Source of the DNA: Corynebacterium sp. HMSC036D02
Lineage (GTDB): Bacteria > Actinomycetota > Actinomycetes > Mycobacteriales > Mycobacteriaceae
DNA length: 64,000 bases
Reading direction: 5' to 3'
NCBI RefSeq assembly: GCF_001836165.1
Contig: NZ_KV827693.1
Span: 1 to 64,000 of the forward strand
The position numbers were made by a program, and so were the translations under genes. The notes under the pieces are model-generated. The model saw only the letters and a program-made list of their open reading frames with translations. It did not search any database and was not told where the DNA came from. This document shows positions 24,835 to 33,538 of this stretch, one piece after another (the stretch's first letter is position 1; every line of letters begins with the position of its first letter).

Positions 24835-26238
24835 TTAGCGCATGGAGTCCCAGAGCGCTTGGGCCTCGGCGTCATCCCAGAGGACGACGTTGCCCACGAC
24901 CGTGTCCTCGAAGCCGCCGATGGGAACCGTCTTCGTCTCCACGCCCGAGGCCATGGATAGCGCCACGCGGGCGAGGTGCCAGACGTGGTCCTTCTCGTTG
25001 ACGATGAAGGAATCCGCGGTGTGGTTGACCAGGGAGACGGCCTTGAAGGGGTTGCCAATTGTCGAGAAGGACGTTGCCTTATCCAGCAGCGCGGCGAAGA
25101 ACTCGCGCTGGCGCTCGACGCGGTCCAGGTCACCCATCGCGGTAGCGCGGGTACGCACATAGCCGAGGGCATCTGGGCCGCGGAGCTTCTGGCAGCCCGC
25201 TTGGAGGTCGATGCCCGCGAGCGGATCGTTGATGGGCTCCTTGACGCAAATCTCCACGCCGCCGACGGAATCCACGACGTTTGCCAAGCCACCCATGCCG
25301 ATCTCCGCATAGTGATCGATGTGGAGGCCGGTGGCTTGTTCCACGGTTTGGGTCAGCAGCTGCGGTCCACCGTAGGTGAAGGCAGCGTTGACCTTGTCCA
25401 TGCCGAAGCCAGGCACGTCGACGTAGCTATCGCGTGGAATGGAGACCAGCTGGGCCTTTCCGGATGCGGGAATGTGGAGCAGCATGATGGTATCGGTGCG
25501 GCCGACGCCTACATCGCCACCGGTACCTAGCTCCGCTTGCTGCTCTTCAGTGAGCCCCTGGCGTGAGTCTGAACCCACCAAAAGCCAGTTCGTCCCGGAG
25601 GTCTGTGCCACCTGCTCGGTGGGCAGGGCGTCAATACGGGTCAGGCGTGAATCCGTCCACAAGGTGAAGGCCACCATGAAGACGAGGGCGATGACGACAA
25701 GCCAGCCCAGGCAACCGAAAGCCTGCTTGGCCGGGTTGACCTTTTTACGACGGCTATGCGGGCGCCCCGTGGGACGCCCGCGGGACGGAGCCTGCGGGGA
25801 ATAGCTGCGCGGCGGTGCGTCGGGGCTTCGCCGGTAGGCGTCGGCGGCAGGCTCCCGGGTGGGCGCGCTCTGGCGGGGCGCCGGGCGTGCGGGAGAGTGC
25901 TGAGCCATGTAGGCATCTACGTCGAAGCGGGTTTCCTCCGGCCGTGAGCGACGCGGGCTGGGACGCTGGGCGCGTGCGGAATGATGGGACGGCGTGCTGC
26001 GCTGTGTGGAGGGGCGGCGGCGCACGGGGCGGCCATAGCGATCACGCAAGGGCTGCCCGTCGGCACCAAGGACAAATTCGCCTGCGTCCTGCCCGGCAGC
26101 ATGCGAAGCTCGCGGGCCAGCCGGGTCGTGGGGGCGGGAAGAGTTCGCTGAATCAGCGGAGCCCGCGCGGCGCGGCGTGCCGTGGGGCTCGCCGGCACGG
26201 CGAGCTTCGCGCTCTGGGTCGCGTCCTTGGTAGGTCAT
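24835..26238 (-). CDS. LytR-CpsA-Psr (LCP) family cell-wall glycopolymer ligase
   Basis: 467 aa. A long, Pro/Arg-rich cytoplasmic region (about residues 1-175) precedes one membrane helix ('FGCLGWLVVIALVFMVAFTL', about 176-195) and the extracellular LCP domain: 'NWLLVGSDSRQGL', 'GRTDTIMLLHIPASGKAQLV', 'SIPRDSYVDVPG', and 'RTRATAMGDLDRVERQREF'. The Arg and Asp residues that bind the polyprenyl pyrophosphate are present. LCP enzymes attach arabinogalactan to peptidoglycan in corynebacteria. The usual C-terminal LytR_C domain is absent. Start at 26238 because TACAGT lies 7 nt upstream. Confidence 0.92.
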   Translation of the reverse strand: MTYQGRDPEREARRAGEPHGTPRRAGSADSANSSRPHDPAGPRASHAAGQDAGEFVLGADGQPLRDRYGRPVRRRPSTQRSTPSHHSARAQRPSPRRSRPEETRFDVDAYMAQHSPARPAPRQSAPTREPAADAYRRSPDAPPRSYSPQAPSRGRPTGRPHSRRKKVNPAKQAFGCLGWLVVIALVFMVAFTLWTDSRLTRIDALPTEQVAQTSGTNWLLVGSDSRQGLTEEQQAELGTGGDVGVGRTDTIMLLHIPASGKAQLVSIPRDSYVDVPGFGMDKVNAAFTYGGPQLLTQTVEQATGLHIDHYAEIGMGGLANVVDSVGGVEICVKEPINDPLAGIDLQAGCQKLRGPDALGYVRTRATAMGDLDRVERQREFFAALLDKATSFSTIGNPFKAVSLVNHTADSFIVNEKDHVWHLARVALSMASGVETKTVPIGGFEDTVVGNVVLWDDAEAQALWDSMR

Positions 26239-26245
26239 GGGGAAC

Positions 26246-26251
26246 ACTGTA
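26246..26251 (-). promoter_or_regulatory. -10 hexamer TACAGT of the LCP gene
   Basis: On the minus strand TACAGT is 7 nt before the ATG ending at 26238; leaderless spacing. Confidence 0.5.
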
Positions 26252-26330
26252 CCGCGAAATCACTTCCGCCCCATCTATCACACAGGGTGCGGGCGTAGTC
26301 TTTGTGGCGCCACGAACTCTTGGCCCGTGC

Positions 26331-27029
26331 TTAAGCCCCGAAGAGCAGTGCGTAGCCCACGAAAGCGACGGCGTCGATCAGAAAATGCGCGATGACCAGC
26401 GGCCACACCTTCCCCGTGCGGTGGAAGTACCAGCCATAGAGCACGCCCATGATGATATTGCCAAAGCCGGCGGAAACGCCCTGGTAGAGGTGATAGGAGC
26501 CACGCAAGATAGAGGAAGCAGCCAGTGTTGCGGGCAAGGCCCACCCAGACTGCCTGAGCCTGGTCATGAGCCAGTACACCACCACCAGTTCCTCCGCCCA
26601 GGCGTTGGCGAAGGACTTGATGAGCAGCACAGGAATCTCAATCCACGTATCGAAGGCCCCTGGGACGACCTCCTTGGTCCAACCGAAGTGCAACGCTACG
26701 TAATACAGTACCAACCCCGGAAGGCCAATGACTGCCGCTAGCGCTGCGCCGTGCAGGCCGTCCCGCCACTGCGGGCGGGGTGGAGAGGAAATCAAGTACA
26801 GAGCAAGCGCTCCCCACGCGAAGAGAACCGCGGCACTGCAGAGCTGGAAGGCGAGGTCGAGCAGAGTCGTCGTCGACTGCGAGGCGTTGATGGTGACCGA
26901 TTGCTCGTTGAGCGGCGCCGGGTTGAGCAGGGAATCGGTCAGCCGCAACGCGGCGCGCACACCAGAAATGCCAAAGGTGATGGTGAGGACGATGAGTATT
27001 TCCGCCTGCAGGCGTGAACGCGCGTTCAT
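26331..27029 (-). CDS. CPBP-family intramembrane glutamic endopeptidase
   Basis: 232 aa with about seven membrane helices. The Abi/CPBP motifs are present: 'SFANAWAEELVVVYWLMTRL' (EE + R), 'ILRGSYHLYQGVSAG' (catalytic His) and 'VIAHFLIDAVAF' (second His). Prokaryotic CPBP proteases cleave prenyl-like or membrane protein substrates or protect against bacteriocins; none can be assigned here. Its ATG overlaps the amidase stop by 4 bp, so it is coexpressed with the amidase. Confidence 0.88.
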   Translation of the reverse strand: MNARSRLQAEILIVLTITFGISGVRAALRLTDSLLNPAPLNEQSVTINASQSTTTLLDLAFQLCSAAVLFAWGALALYLISSPPRPQWRDGLHGAALAAVIGLPGLVLYYVALHFGWTKEVVPGAFDTWIEIPVLLIKSFANAWAEELVVVYWLMTRLRQSGWALPATLAASSILRGSYHLYQGVSAGFGNIIMGVLYGWYFHRTGKVWPLVIAHFLIDAVAFVGYALLFGA

Positions 27030-28171
27030 GGGTGAAGCACCTGGGCGAGGCCGAGAAGGGAGGCGTCGTCAAGCGTGAGCGAACCTAAGTGCACGCCTAC
27101 GGGCGGATGATCGCGCACCGGCCACGGCACGGAAATGGCGGGCAGCTGCGCTACGTTGAACAACGATCCCCACGGTGACCACCGCGTTTGCTCATCAAAG
27201 TTGGCCTGGTGATCCAGCGCCAGGAAGTGCCCGCGCCGGGGCGGATCGAAGGCCAGCATGGGGCTTAAGATGGCGTCTACTTCCCACTCTTGTGCCAGCA
27301 TTTCCGGTAGCTGAGCGGCGTGGGCGCGGGCCGCGGCAAATTCGGAATCCGTGACGCGGCGGCCCTTCGCGCGGATCCATTCCGCGTAGCCTGCTGCGAA
27401 GTCAAGGCCGGCCAGCCGGCGACTAAAGATATGTTGAAAGGCCTCAAAGGTAGCCGCGGCCTGGGGATAGGGGGAAATGGCCACGGTTTCGAAACCCGCG
27501 CCTTCAAAGGTGGCGGTGGCCTCTGCGATCGCGCGCAGCATGTGCGGGGCCACCTCGGTGTTAGCGAAGAGGGGATCCGTCAGCACGCCGATGCGGGCGC
27601 GCCGGGCACGCGGGCGAAGGCCGTGCAGCGTTGCGGTATCGGCGATGCTGCGCGTGATGAAGCCCTGTACCGAGAGGTCCTCGCCGCCGGGCTTAAAACC
27701 GACGACGCCGCAGGCGGCAGCCGGCACGCGGATGGAGCCGCCACCGTCGGAGGCATGCGCGGCGCGCAGCAGACCCCGCGCCACCTGGACCGCCGCCCCG
27801 CCGGAGGAACCGCCCGGCGTATGACCCGGGTAGAGCGGATTATCCGGGTGCGGCAGGCCAACAGGTTCGGTGTCCACGCGCAGGCCCAGCTCGGGTGCGG
27901 CGGATTTGCCGATGACGAGCGCGCCGGCGTCGATAAGCTCCTGCACGAAAGGATCGGTCTCCTCCGCCACGTAGGCACGCTCGGCATGGCCAAGCGTGGT
28001 GGGAATGCCGGCGACATCGTTGAGGTCCTTGACCGAGAGAATCCAGCCGCTTAAGCGCCCGTGCGTTAGCGGCCGACGCTCGAGGTCGAGGTACGTGAAG
28101 CCGTGCTCCACAGGGCTTAGGGTCGATAGATCCTCGCGCAGCTTGTCCAGAGTGAACTCGGTGCTCTCCAT
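27026..28171 (-). CDS. Amidase signature family hydrolase
   Basis: 381 aa; hydrolyses C-N amide bonds. The Ser-cis-Ser-Lys triad is recognisable: Lys in 'ILSVKDLNDVAGIPTT', cis-Ser in 'GHTPGGSSGGAAVQVARGLL' and the nucleophilic Ser in 'ASDGGGSIRVPAAACGVVGF'. Shorter than GatA (no C-terminal extension), so a free amidase rather than a tRNA amidotransferase subunit. Start at 28171 with TAAACT 8 nt upstream. Divergent from pheA; followed by the overlapping CPBP gene. Confidence 0.9.
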   Translation of the reverse strand: MESTEFTLDKLREDLSTLSPVEHGFTYLDLERRPLTHGRLSGWILSVKDLNDVAGIPTTLGHAERAYVAEETDPFVQELIDAGALVIGKSAAPELGLRVDTEPVGLPHPDNPLYPGHTPGGSSGGAAVQVARGLLRAAHASDGGGSIRVPAAACGVVGFKPGGEDLSVQGFITRSIADTATLHGLRPRARRARIGVLTDPLFANTEVAPHMLRAIAEATATFEGAGFETVAISPYPQAAATFEAFQHIFSRRLAGLDFAAGYAEWIRAKGRRVTDSEFAAARAHAAQLPEMLAQEWEVDAILSPMLAFDPPRRGHFLALDHQANFDEQTRWSPWGSLFNVAQLPAISVPWPVRDHPPVGVHLGSLTLDDASLLGLAQVLHP

Positions 28172-28179
28172 GGCGGCTC

Positions 28180-28205
28180 AGTTTAGTAGTTGTGTGAGAT
28201 AAAGT
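28180..28205. promoter_or_regulatory. Back-to-back -10 hexamers of the amidase and pheA genes
   Basis: Minus strand: TAAACT (28180-28185), 8 nt before the amidase ATG. Plus strand: TAAAGT (28200-28205), 7 nt before pheA ATG 28213. Both fit leaderless starts within a 41-bp divergent gap. Confidence 0.5.
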
Positions 28206-28212
28206 TGCTGTC

Positions 28213-29124
28213 ATGAGCACCACCATCGCATTCCTCGGGCCCGCCGGAACCTTCACGGAAGCGGCGATGCAGCATTTCGCCGCAGATTTTGCTTCCCCCG
28301 AGGGGTTGCCGGTGAGCTCCCCGGCCGAGGCGCTGGCGGCGGTGCGCACTGGTGCGGCGGATTATGCCTGCGTGGCTATCGAAAACTCCGTGGACGGGCC
28401 GGTGACAGCCACCTTTGACGCGCTTGCCGCCGGCTCCCGGGTCCAGATCTACCGCGAGGTAGACCTGCCAGTGTCCTTCTCCATTCTGGTGCGCCCCGGC
28501 ACTACCGCAGAGAATCTTCGCACCTTCTCCACACATCCCGTGGCCTACCAGCAGGTGCGCGGTTGGTTGGAGCAGAACTTGCCGGACGTGGAGTATGTTC
28601 CGGCGGCGTCGAATGGCGCGGCGGCGCAGGCCGTGGCGCGCGGGGAGGTGGATGTCGCGGCCGCCCCGGCACGGGCAGCGGAGGTCTTTGGGCTGGACTC
28701 TCTTGCGGAGAGCGTGGCAGATGTCGCGGGGGCCACGACTCGTTTCGTCCTCGTGGGACCGGCTGGAAAGCCGACCGAGCGGACCGGCAACGACAGGACG
28801 TCCGTCATCTTCACTCTGCCCAACGAGCCCGGCTCCCTGGTGGGGGCCCTGCAGGAATTCGCGCATCGCGGGGTGGATCTCTCCCGCATCGAATCCCGTC
28901 CGCTGCGCACCGTCTTCGGCAACTACCGCTTCCACGCCGACCTCATTGGGCACATTGAGGACCAGCCGGTGGCGGAGGCTCTGCGGGCGCTATGGCTGCG
29001 GGCGGAGGACGTCGTTTTCGTTGGTTCCTGGCCTTCCGTAGTGGCGCAAGGGGAGGCGCCACGGAACTTGGCGCGGTTGCAAGAGGCCGATGAATGGGTA
29101 GCGCAGGCGCGCACCGGCCAATAG
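28213..29124 (+). CDS. pheA: Prephenate dehydratase
   Basis: 303 aa; converts prephenate to phenylpyruvate in phenylalanine synthesis. Catalytic domain (about 1-185) has 'IAFLGPAGTFTEAAM', 'ACVAIENSVDGPVTATFDAL' and the key Thr-Arg-Phe in 'AGATTRFVLVGP'. The C-terminal ACT domain (about 200-280) with 'NEPGSLVGALQEFAHRGVDL' and the ESRP motif ('LSRIESRPL') gives feedback by phenylalanine. No chorismate mutase domain. Leaderless start supported by TAAAGT at 7 nt. The phosphatase gene follows 11 bp downstream. Confidence 0.96.
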   Translation: MSTTIAFLGPAGTFTEAAMQHFAADFASPEGLPVSSPAEALAAVRTGAADYACVAIENSVDGPVTATFDALAAGSRVQIYREVDLPVSFSILVRPGTTAENLRTFSTHPVAYQQVRGWLEQNLPDVEYVPAASNGAAAQAVARGEVDVAAAPARAAEVFGLDSLAESVADVAGATTRFVLVGPAGKPTERTGNDRTSVIFTLPNEPGSLVGALQEFAHRGVDLSRIESRPLRTVFGNYRFHADLIGHIEDQPVAEALRALWLRAEDVVFVGSWPSVVAQGEAPRNLARLQEADEWVAQARTGQ

Positions 29125-29135
29125 TGTGGTGAAGC

Positions 29136-29783
29136 ATGACCGGAAGAATCATCCTGCTGCGCCACGGCCAGACCTTTTCCAATATTGACCGCGTTATGGA
29201 TACCCGGCCTCCGGGCGCCGAGCTCACCGAGCGCGGCCGCGGCCAGGCAGAAGATGTGGGCCGCGAGCTGGCTGAGCTGTGCGCGGGTCGCCGCGTGCGC
29301 TTTGTGTGTTCTATTGCCCTACGCGCCCAGCAGACCGCGATGCTGGCCGCCCGTACCTTCGGCGAGGCCGCCGATGAGCGCAACGTTCCCGTGGAAGTGC
29401 GGGTGGGCCTGCACGAGGTTTTCGCAGGTGATCATGAAATGAGCGGCAGCGAAGACACCCACCGCGAATACATGGTGGCACTGCGCGGCTGGCTCGACGG
29501 TGACGAGACCGCCCGGATGCCTGGCGGCGAGAGCTACGTGGATGTGCTCGAGCGCTACCAACCGGTGTTGGAGGATCTCGCTGCCGAGCTGGAGGATGAT
29601 GAAGATATCGTCGTCGTCAGCCACGGCGCCGCCATTCGCGTGGTGACGAAGCATGCCTGCTGCGTGGACCCAGACTTTGCTTATACAGGTTATATGCCGA
29701 ACTGCCGTTTTACCCTCATGGAGCCGCAGGGCCAGCCTTTTGGCCAGTGGACGCTCAAGCGCTGGGCGGATACAGAAGTCTAG
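29136..29783 (+). CDS. Histidine phosphatase (phosphoglycerate-mutase-like) family protein
   Basis: 215 aa. The phosphate-binding start 'RIILLRHGQTFSNIDRVMDT' (RHG catalytic His), Arg in 'FVCSIALRAQQTA', acidic residue region 'GLHEVFAGDHEMSG' and the second His in 'DIVVVSHGAAIRVV' are intact. Cofactor-independent broad phosphatase rather than glycolytic mutase, judged by length and context. Cotranscribed with pheA, as commonly in corynebacteria; substrate unknown. Confidence 0.9.
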   Translation: MTGRIILLRHGQTFSNIDRVMDTRPPGAELTERGRGQAEDVGRELAELCAGRRVRFVCSIALRAQQTAMLAARTFGEAADERNVPVEVRVGLHEVFAGDHEMSGSEDTHREYMVALRGWLDGDETARMPGGESYVDVLERYQPVLEDLAAELEDDEDIVVVSHGAAIRVVTKHACCVDPDFAYTGYMPNCRFTLMEPQGQPFGQWTLKRWADTEV

Positions 29784-29798
29784 TTCGCTTTGGCGACG

Positions 29799-29822
29799 GT
29801 AGGTGCCCTTCCGGGCACCTAC
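29799..29822. terminator. Bidirectional terminator pheA operon / metallopeptidase
   Basis: Perfect 10-bp arms GTAGGTGCCC/GGGCACCTAC with TTCC loop; the right arm overlaps the stop codon of the convergent metallopeptidase gene. Confidence 0.8.
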
Positions 29823-30166
29823 CCCCAGCCGAGCTCGTGGAGGCGGTCTTCCTCAAATCCGAAATAGTGCCCGACCTCGTGGAAGACGGTCACCATGACT
29901 TCGTGGGCGAGCTCCTCTTCCGAGTTGCTGATGGCCTGCAACGGCTGCCGGTAAATGGAAATGGTATCCGGCAGGTAGCCGGTGTGTGAGGCGGTGCGCT
30001 GCGTGAGCATGACGCCCTCATAAAGCCCCAACAGTTCAGGGTTCTCCGGGTGTTCCTCCTCGACGAGGATGACCAGGTTGCGCATCTGATCAACGAAGCG
30101 ATCCGGAATTTTATCCAGGGCCTCGCCGACCATTTCCTCAAAGCGTTCTTCGCTGACCTCGTACAT
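29819..30166 (-). CDS. Zincin-like metallopeptidase family protein (DUF1025-like)
   Basis: 115 aa. A single 'VTVFHEVGHYFGFEEDRLHE' carries HExxH plus a downstream Glu/His, the zincin zinc site; the N-terminal half is helical ('VSEERFEEMVGEALDKIPDR'). Short cytosolic metallopeptidase common in actinobacteria; substrate unknown. It precedes no partner; the septum-formation gene lies 28 bp upstream on the same strand, so the two may share a transcript. Confidence 0.85.
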   Translation of the reverse strand: MYEVSEERFEEMVGEALDKIPDRFVDQMRNLVILVEEEHPENPELLGLYEGVMLTQRTASHTGYLPDTISIYRQPLQAISNSEEELAHEVMVTVFHEVGHYFGFEEDRLHELGWG

Positions 30167-30194
30167 GTGGTTACTTCCTGTTCAAGGGCCGGGC

Positions 30195-31310
30195 TTAGAG
30201 GGCCGGTGCCGCAGCTTCAGGGGTGGCGGGAGCGGCGCTCGCACCAGCTGGCTCGGCATTCTCGCCGCCCGGCTGAGCATTCGAGTCACGCAATGGGTTG
30301 CGCTTCGGCTGCTCGGTCGGTGGGGCGCCGTTAATGCTCAGGGCCTCGCGTCCCCCTGTGGCAGAGCCGGTGATCTCGGAGAAGTGGCCGTCCTTGATGT
30401 GGATCAGTGAGCAATTCACCGAACGGGAGCCACTCTCCCAGGTCTCGCGGCTCATCGCACCCCAGAAAGGTTGCAGCGTGGACTGGTAAAGGTTCTCCTC
30501 GCCGCCCAGGTAATCCATGGCGTTTTGGGTACACGTTTCGGAGAGGAACTTATCCATGTCCTCATCGCTGGGGTAGCCATTGGGGAACTTCTCGGCCAGG
30601 TTGATGACGGATACGGTCTCCAACTGGTGCGGTTCCTGGCAAGGCACGGTATTGAGCACCTGTTTATCATCCACCTTGCGGCATTCGCCGGGCTTGGCGA
30701 CGACCGCCTGGTCCACCTCGCTGACCTTGCCGGTGGATTCCTGCGGTACGCCGTTGACGTCGGTCGTCTGCAGGCCGCACAGCAAGGTGCGGTCACCCTG
30801 ATCCCAGGATGCGGCCGGCGGAAGGATGGAAGCGATGTCGTAGCGTCCGTTGGGATCCCATTTGCCGTTGAGGTAGCTCACCGTTGGAGCTTCGCACAGC
30901 TCATCGCGCAGAGCGTTTTGCCGTGTGATGTCCGGACGCTTGGCGTTGGGGCCGAATTCGCTGGTGGGGTAGGCGCTGAGATCCTCGCGAGCGGAGACCT
31001 CGAAGCGGTGCGGTTTATCGCAGCTGATCTGCTCAAAACCGGTGGCGGTGCCGTCCGGGGCGATGCCCCACGTCACGCACGCGCCCGCGGAGGCGGTGGT
31101 GAAGGGAGCAGCTTCGCCGTCGACGGCAGAAGGATCAGCAGCCTGGTTATCGTCGGTGCTGGAGCTAGCGGAGCCTCGTCCGGCCGAATCGGTGCCGGTT
31201 GGTTCGCCGCTGAAGAGGCCGTAGGACGCCATGAAGACGGCCGCGGCCACGGCTGCAACGAGGACGACGCGGATGGCAGAGGCGGAGCGCCACGCAGATG
31301 AAGTGCTCAT
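30195..31310 (-). CDS. Septum formation family protein (Septum_form domain)
   Basis: 371 aa. One N-terminal membrane anchor ('IRVVLVAAVAAAVFMASYGL'), a low-complexity Ser/Asp linker, then an extracytoplasmic region with two repeats each holding paired Cys ('GACVTWGIAPDG...ISCDKPHRFEV' and 'GECRKVDD...VPCQEPHQLET'), as in the actinobacterial Septum_form family. Pro/Ala-rich tail. ATG 31310 (MSTSSAWRSA) has GAGGAG 4 nt upstream. Probably envelope or division linked; no enzymatic motif. Confidence 0.85.
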   Translation of the reverse strand: MSTSSAWRSASAIRVVLVAAVAAAVFMASYGLFSGEPTGTDSAGRGSASSSTDDNQAADPSAVDGEAAPFTTASAGACVTWGIAPDGTATGFEQISCDKPHRFEVSAREDLSAYPTSEFGPNAKRPDITRQNALRDELCEAPTVSYLNGKWDPNGRYDIASILPPAASWDQGDRTLLCGLQTTDVNGVPQESTGKVSEVDQAVVAKPGECRKVDDKQVLNTVPCQEPHQLETVSVINLAEKFPNGYPSDEDMDKFLSETCTQNAMDYLGGEENLYQSTLQPFWGAMSRETWESGSRSVNCSLIHIKDGHFSEITGSATGGREALSINGAPPTEQPKRNPLRDSNAQPGGENAEPAGASAAPATPEAAAPAL

Positions 31311-31383
31311 AGAACTCCTCATACTACTCCCTTAACGGCCCTGGCTTCTAGCCCGCCCGGCGCCGTTCGGGGCGAGGGTGCCG

Positions 31384-32115
31384 CTACATACGCGCGCGGG
31401 AGACGTGTGTTGTGAGGCGGTAGCGGTCAGTGCGGTAGACCGAGGAACACCATTCAACCGGCCGGTCCCCAGAGCGGGCGAGGCGGGTGATGTGCAGCAG
31501 TGGGGTGCCCGGTGAGACGTCGAGAAGCTCGGCGATGTCTTCCTCCGCCGCCACCGCGGTGACAGTCTGCTCGGCCTCGGTGATGGGCACTTTGAAGGTG
31601 TTATCCAAGATCGAGTAGACGGAATTATAGATGTCATTTTCCAACAGCGTTGGCGCAAAAGCGGAGTTATACCAGCCATCGTCGATGGAATAAGGCTCGC
31701 CGTCGCCCAAGCGCAGGCGCCGCAGATGGGTATGCGCAACTGTGGTCTCGGTGCCGAAGAACTCACAGACCTCACCGGGCGCGGTGCTGCGCTCACCCAG
31801 CAGGATTCGCGAGGAAGCCTGCACCTTCTGGTAGCCCATCTCATCGGAAAAGGAGGCCAAGTGGAGCCGGGAGACCAGTGGGTTCGGTGCCACGAAAGTG
31901 CCCTTGCCACGCACCCGCCGCAGGCGGCCCTCAGCCACTAAGTCACCGATGGCGCGGCGCACGGTGATGCGGGAGACGCCGTAGGTTTCTTCGAGAATGC
32001 GCTCGCCGGGGAGGATGTCACCGGGTTTGAGGGTGGTTCGGCAGAGCTCGGAGAGAATATCCCGCAGCTGAGCGTGCTTGGGCACGGGGCCGTCGGTAAT
32101 GATGTGAGGTGCCAT
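31384..32115 (-). CDS. GntR family regulator, HutC/UTRA type
   Basis: 243 aa. Winged helix: 'PKHAQLRDILSELCRTTLKP', 'ILEETYGVSRITVRRAIGDL', 'GRLRRVRGKGTFVA'. UTRA ligand domain from about residue 90 ('HLASFSDEMGYQKVQASSRI' onward), related to amino-sugar and phosphonate regulators. I start it at ATG 32115 because TATCAT lies 7 nt upstream, rather than at ATG 32124. A TGGT...ACCA operator lies just upstream and autoregulation is likely. No sugar genes are adjacent, so its targets may be elsewhere. Confidence 0.88.
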   Translation of the reverse strand: MAPHIITDGPVPKHAQLRDILSELCRTTLKPGDILPGERILEETYGVSRITVRRAIGDLVAEGRLRRVRGKGTFVAPNPLVSRLHLASFSDEMGYQKVQASSRILLGERSTAPGEVCEFFGTETTVAHTHLRRLRLGDGEPYSIDDGWYNSAFAPTLLENDIYNSVYSILDNTFKVPITEAEQTVTAVAAEEDIAELLDVSPGTPLLHITRLARSGDRPVEWCSSVYRTDRYRLTTHVSRARM

Positions 32116-32122
32116 GTTACCC

Positions 32123-32128
32123 ATGATA
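32123..32128 (-). promoter_or_regulatory. -10 hexamer TATCAT of the gntR gene
   Basis: Minus strand TATCAT, 7 nt before ATG 32115; chooses between two in-frame ATGs. Confidence 0.5.
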
Positions 32129-32131
32129 ATC

Positions 32132-32149
32132 CGCTGGTTATGACCAGCG
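32132..32149. promoter_or_regulatory. GntR/HutC-type operator CGCTGGT-TATG-ACCAGCG
   Basis: Perfect 7-bp arms around a 4-bp centre, matching the TGGTnnnnACCA core of HutC-subfamily (DasR/NagR-like) sites. It lies immediately upstream of the gntR -10 and 20 bp before that of serS, in a position to repress gntR and possibly affect serS. Confidence 0.7.
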
Positions 32150-32168
32150 CAAAGGTATGATCGTGCGC

Positions 32169-32174
32169 TAGACT
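32169..32174 (+). promoter_or_regulatory. -10 hexamer TAGACT of serS
   Basis: TAGACT is 7 nt before GTG 32182 with no Shine-Dalgarno; leaderless GTG start. Confidence 0.55.
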
Positions 32175-32181
32175 ATCCGGC

Positions 32182-33444
32182 GTGATTGATCTCAAGTTTC
32201 TTCGCGAAAATCCCGATGTCGTCCGCGCCTCCCAGGTAAACCGTGGGGAGGACCCCGCTTTGGTGGACCAGCTGCTCGCCGCCGATGAGGAGCGTCGCGC
32301 GGCCATTGTGAAGGCAGACCAGCTGCGTTCGGAGCAGAAGGCCTTTGGCAAGAAGATTGGCCAGGCCTCCCCCGAGGAGCGCCCAGCGCTGCTGGAGGGC
32401 TCCAACGAGCTGAAGGAGAAGGTCAAGGCGGCCGGCGAGGAAGCGGCCGCGGCCGAGGCCAAGGTAACGGAGCTGCAGTATCAGCTCTCCAACGTGGTGG
32501 AGGGTGCTCCGGCGGGTGGCGAAGATGACTTCATCGTCCTCGAAGAGGTCGGTGAAAAGCCGCAGTTCGACTTCGAGCCGAAGGATCACCTGGAGCTGGG
32601 TGAGACGCTGGGGCTTATCGACGTCAAGCGGGGCGCCAAAGTCGGCGGCGCACGTTTCTACTACCTCACCGGCGATGGAGCCTTCCTGCAGCTGGGCATG
32701 CTGATGCTGGCTGCGCAGAAAGCCCGCGAGGCCGGTTTCCAGCTCATGATCCCGCCGGTACTCGTGCGCCCGGACGTTATGCAGGGAACTGGCTTCTTGG
32801 GCCAGCACTCCGATGAGATTTACTACCTTCCGGCGGATGATCTTTACCTGGTCGGCACCTCCGAGGTGGCCTTGGCTGGCTACCACAAGGAAGAAATCAT
32901 CGACCTGTCCAAGGGGCCGTTGCAGTATGCAGGCTGGTCTTCTTGCTTCCGCCGCGAGGCAGGTTCGCACGGCAAGGACACCCGCGGCATCCTGCGCGTG
33001 CACCAGTTCGACAAGCTGGAGATGTTTGTCTACTGCAAGCCGGAAGACGCCGAGGAGATGCACCAGAAGCTCCTGAACATGGAAAAGGACATGCTGGAGG
33101 CGATGGAGCTGCCCTACCGCACCATCGATATCGCGGGCGGAGACCTGGGTTCCTCTGCGGCTCGCAAGTTCGATAACGAGGCGTGGGTGCCCACCCAGGG
33201 CACGTACCGCGAGCTCACCTCGACCTCGAACTGCACCACCTTCCAGGCGCGCCGCCTGTCCACGCGCTACCGCGATGAGAACGGCAAGACCCAGTACGCC
33301 GCCACGCTCAATGGCACCCTGGCGACCACCCGCTGGCTCGTGGCCATTCTGGAGAACCACCAGCAGGCAGACGGCTCCGTCGTGGTTCCGGAGGCACTGC
33401 GCCCATTCGTGGGCAAGGACGTTCTGTACCCCGTAAACTCCTAG
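32182..33444 (+). CDS. serS: Seryl-tRNA synthetase
   Basis: 420 aa, class II synthetase that charges tRNA-Ser (and tRNA-Sec where present). The N-terminal antiparallel coiled-coil arm (about 30-105: '[20 protein letters not shown]') contacts tRNA; class II motifs 2 and 3 are seen in '[20 protein letters not shown]' and '[19 protein letters not shown]'. GTG start supported by the -10 at 7 nt. Ends with a strong terminator 6 bp downstream of the stop. Confidence 0.97.
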   Translation: MIDLKFLRENPDVVRASQVNRGEDPALVDQLLAADEERRAAIVKADQLRSEQKAFGKKIGQASPEERPALLEGSNELKEKVKAAGEEAAAAEAKVTELQYQLSNVVEGAPAGGEDDFIVLEEVGEKPQFDFEPKDHLELGETLGLIDVKRGAKVGGARFYYLTGDGAFLQLGMLMLAAQKAREAGFQLMIPPVLVRPDVMQGTGFLGQHSDEIYYLPADDLYLVGTSEVALAGYHKEEIIDLSKGPLQYAGWSSCFRREAGSHGKDTRGILRVHQFDKLEMFVYCKPEDAEEMHQKLLNMEKDMLEAMELPYRTIDIAGGDLGSSAARKFDNEAWVPTQGTYRELTSTSNCTTFQARRLSTRYRDENGKTQYAATLNGTLATTRWLVAILENHQQADGSVVVPEALRPFVGKDVLYPVNS

Positions 33445-33450
33445 AAGAAC

Positions 33451-33486
33451 GCGGCGCGCGGCGGCTCGCGCGCCGCTTACTTTTGT
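33451..33486 (+). terminator. Rho-independent terminator of serS
   Basis: Perfect 10-bp GC stem GCGGCGCGCG/CGCGCGCCGC with GCGGCT loop (33451-33476), followed by TTACTTTTGT. Confidence 0.88.
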
Positions 33487-33538
33487 CCCCTCCTTGCTGC
33501 CTTCCGCCGGCGGCGAGGTCTTAAGCATTTGGAGCACT

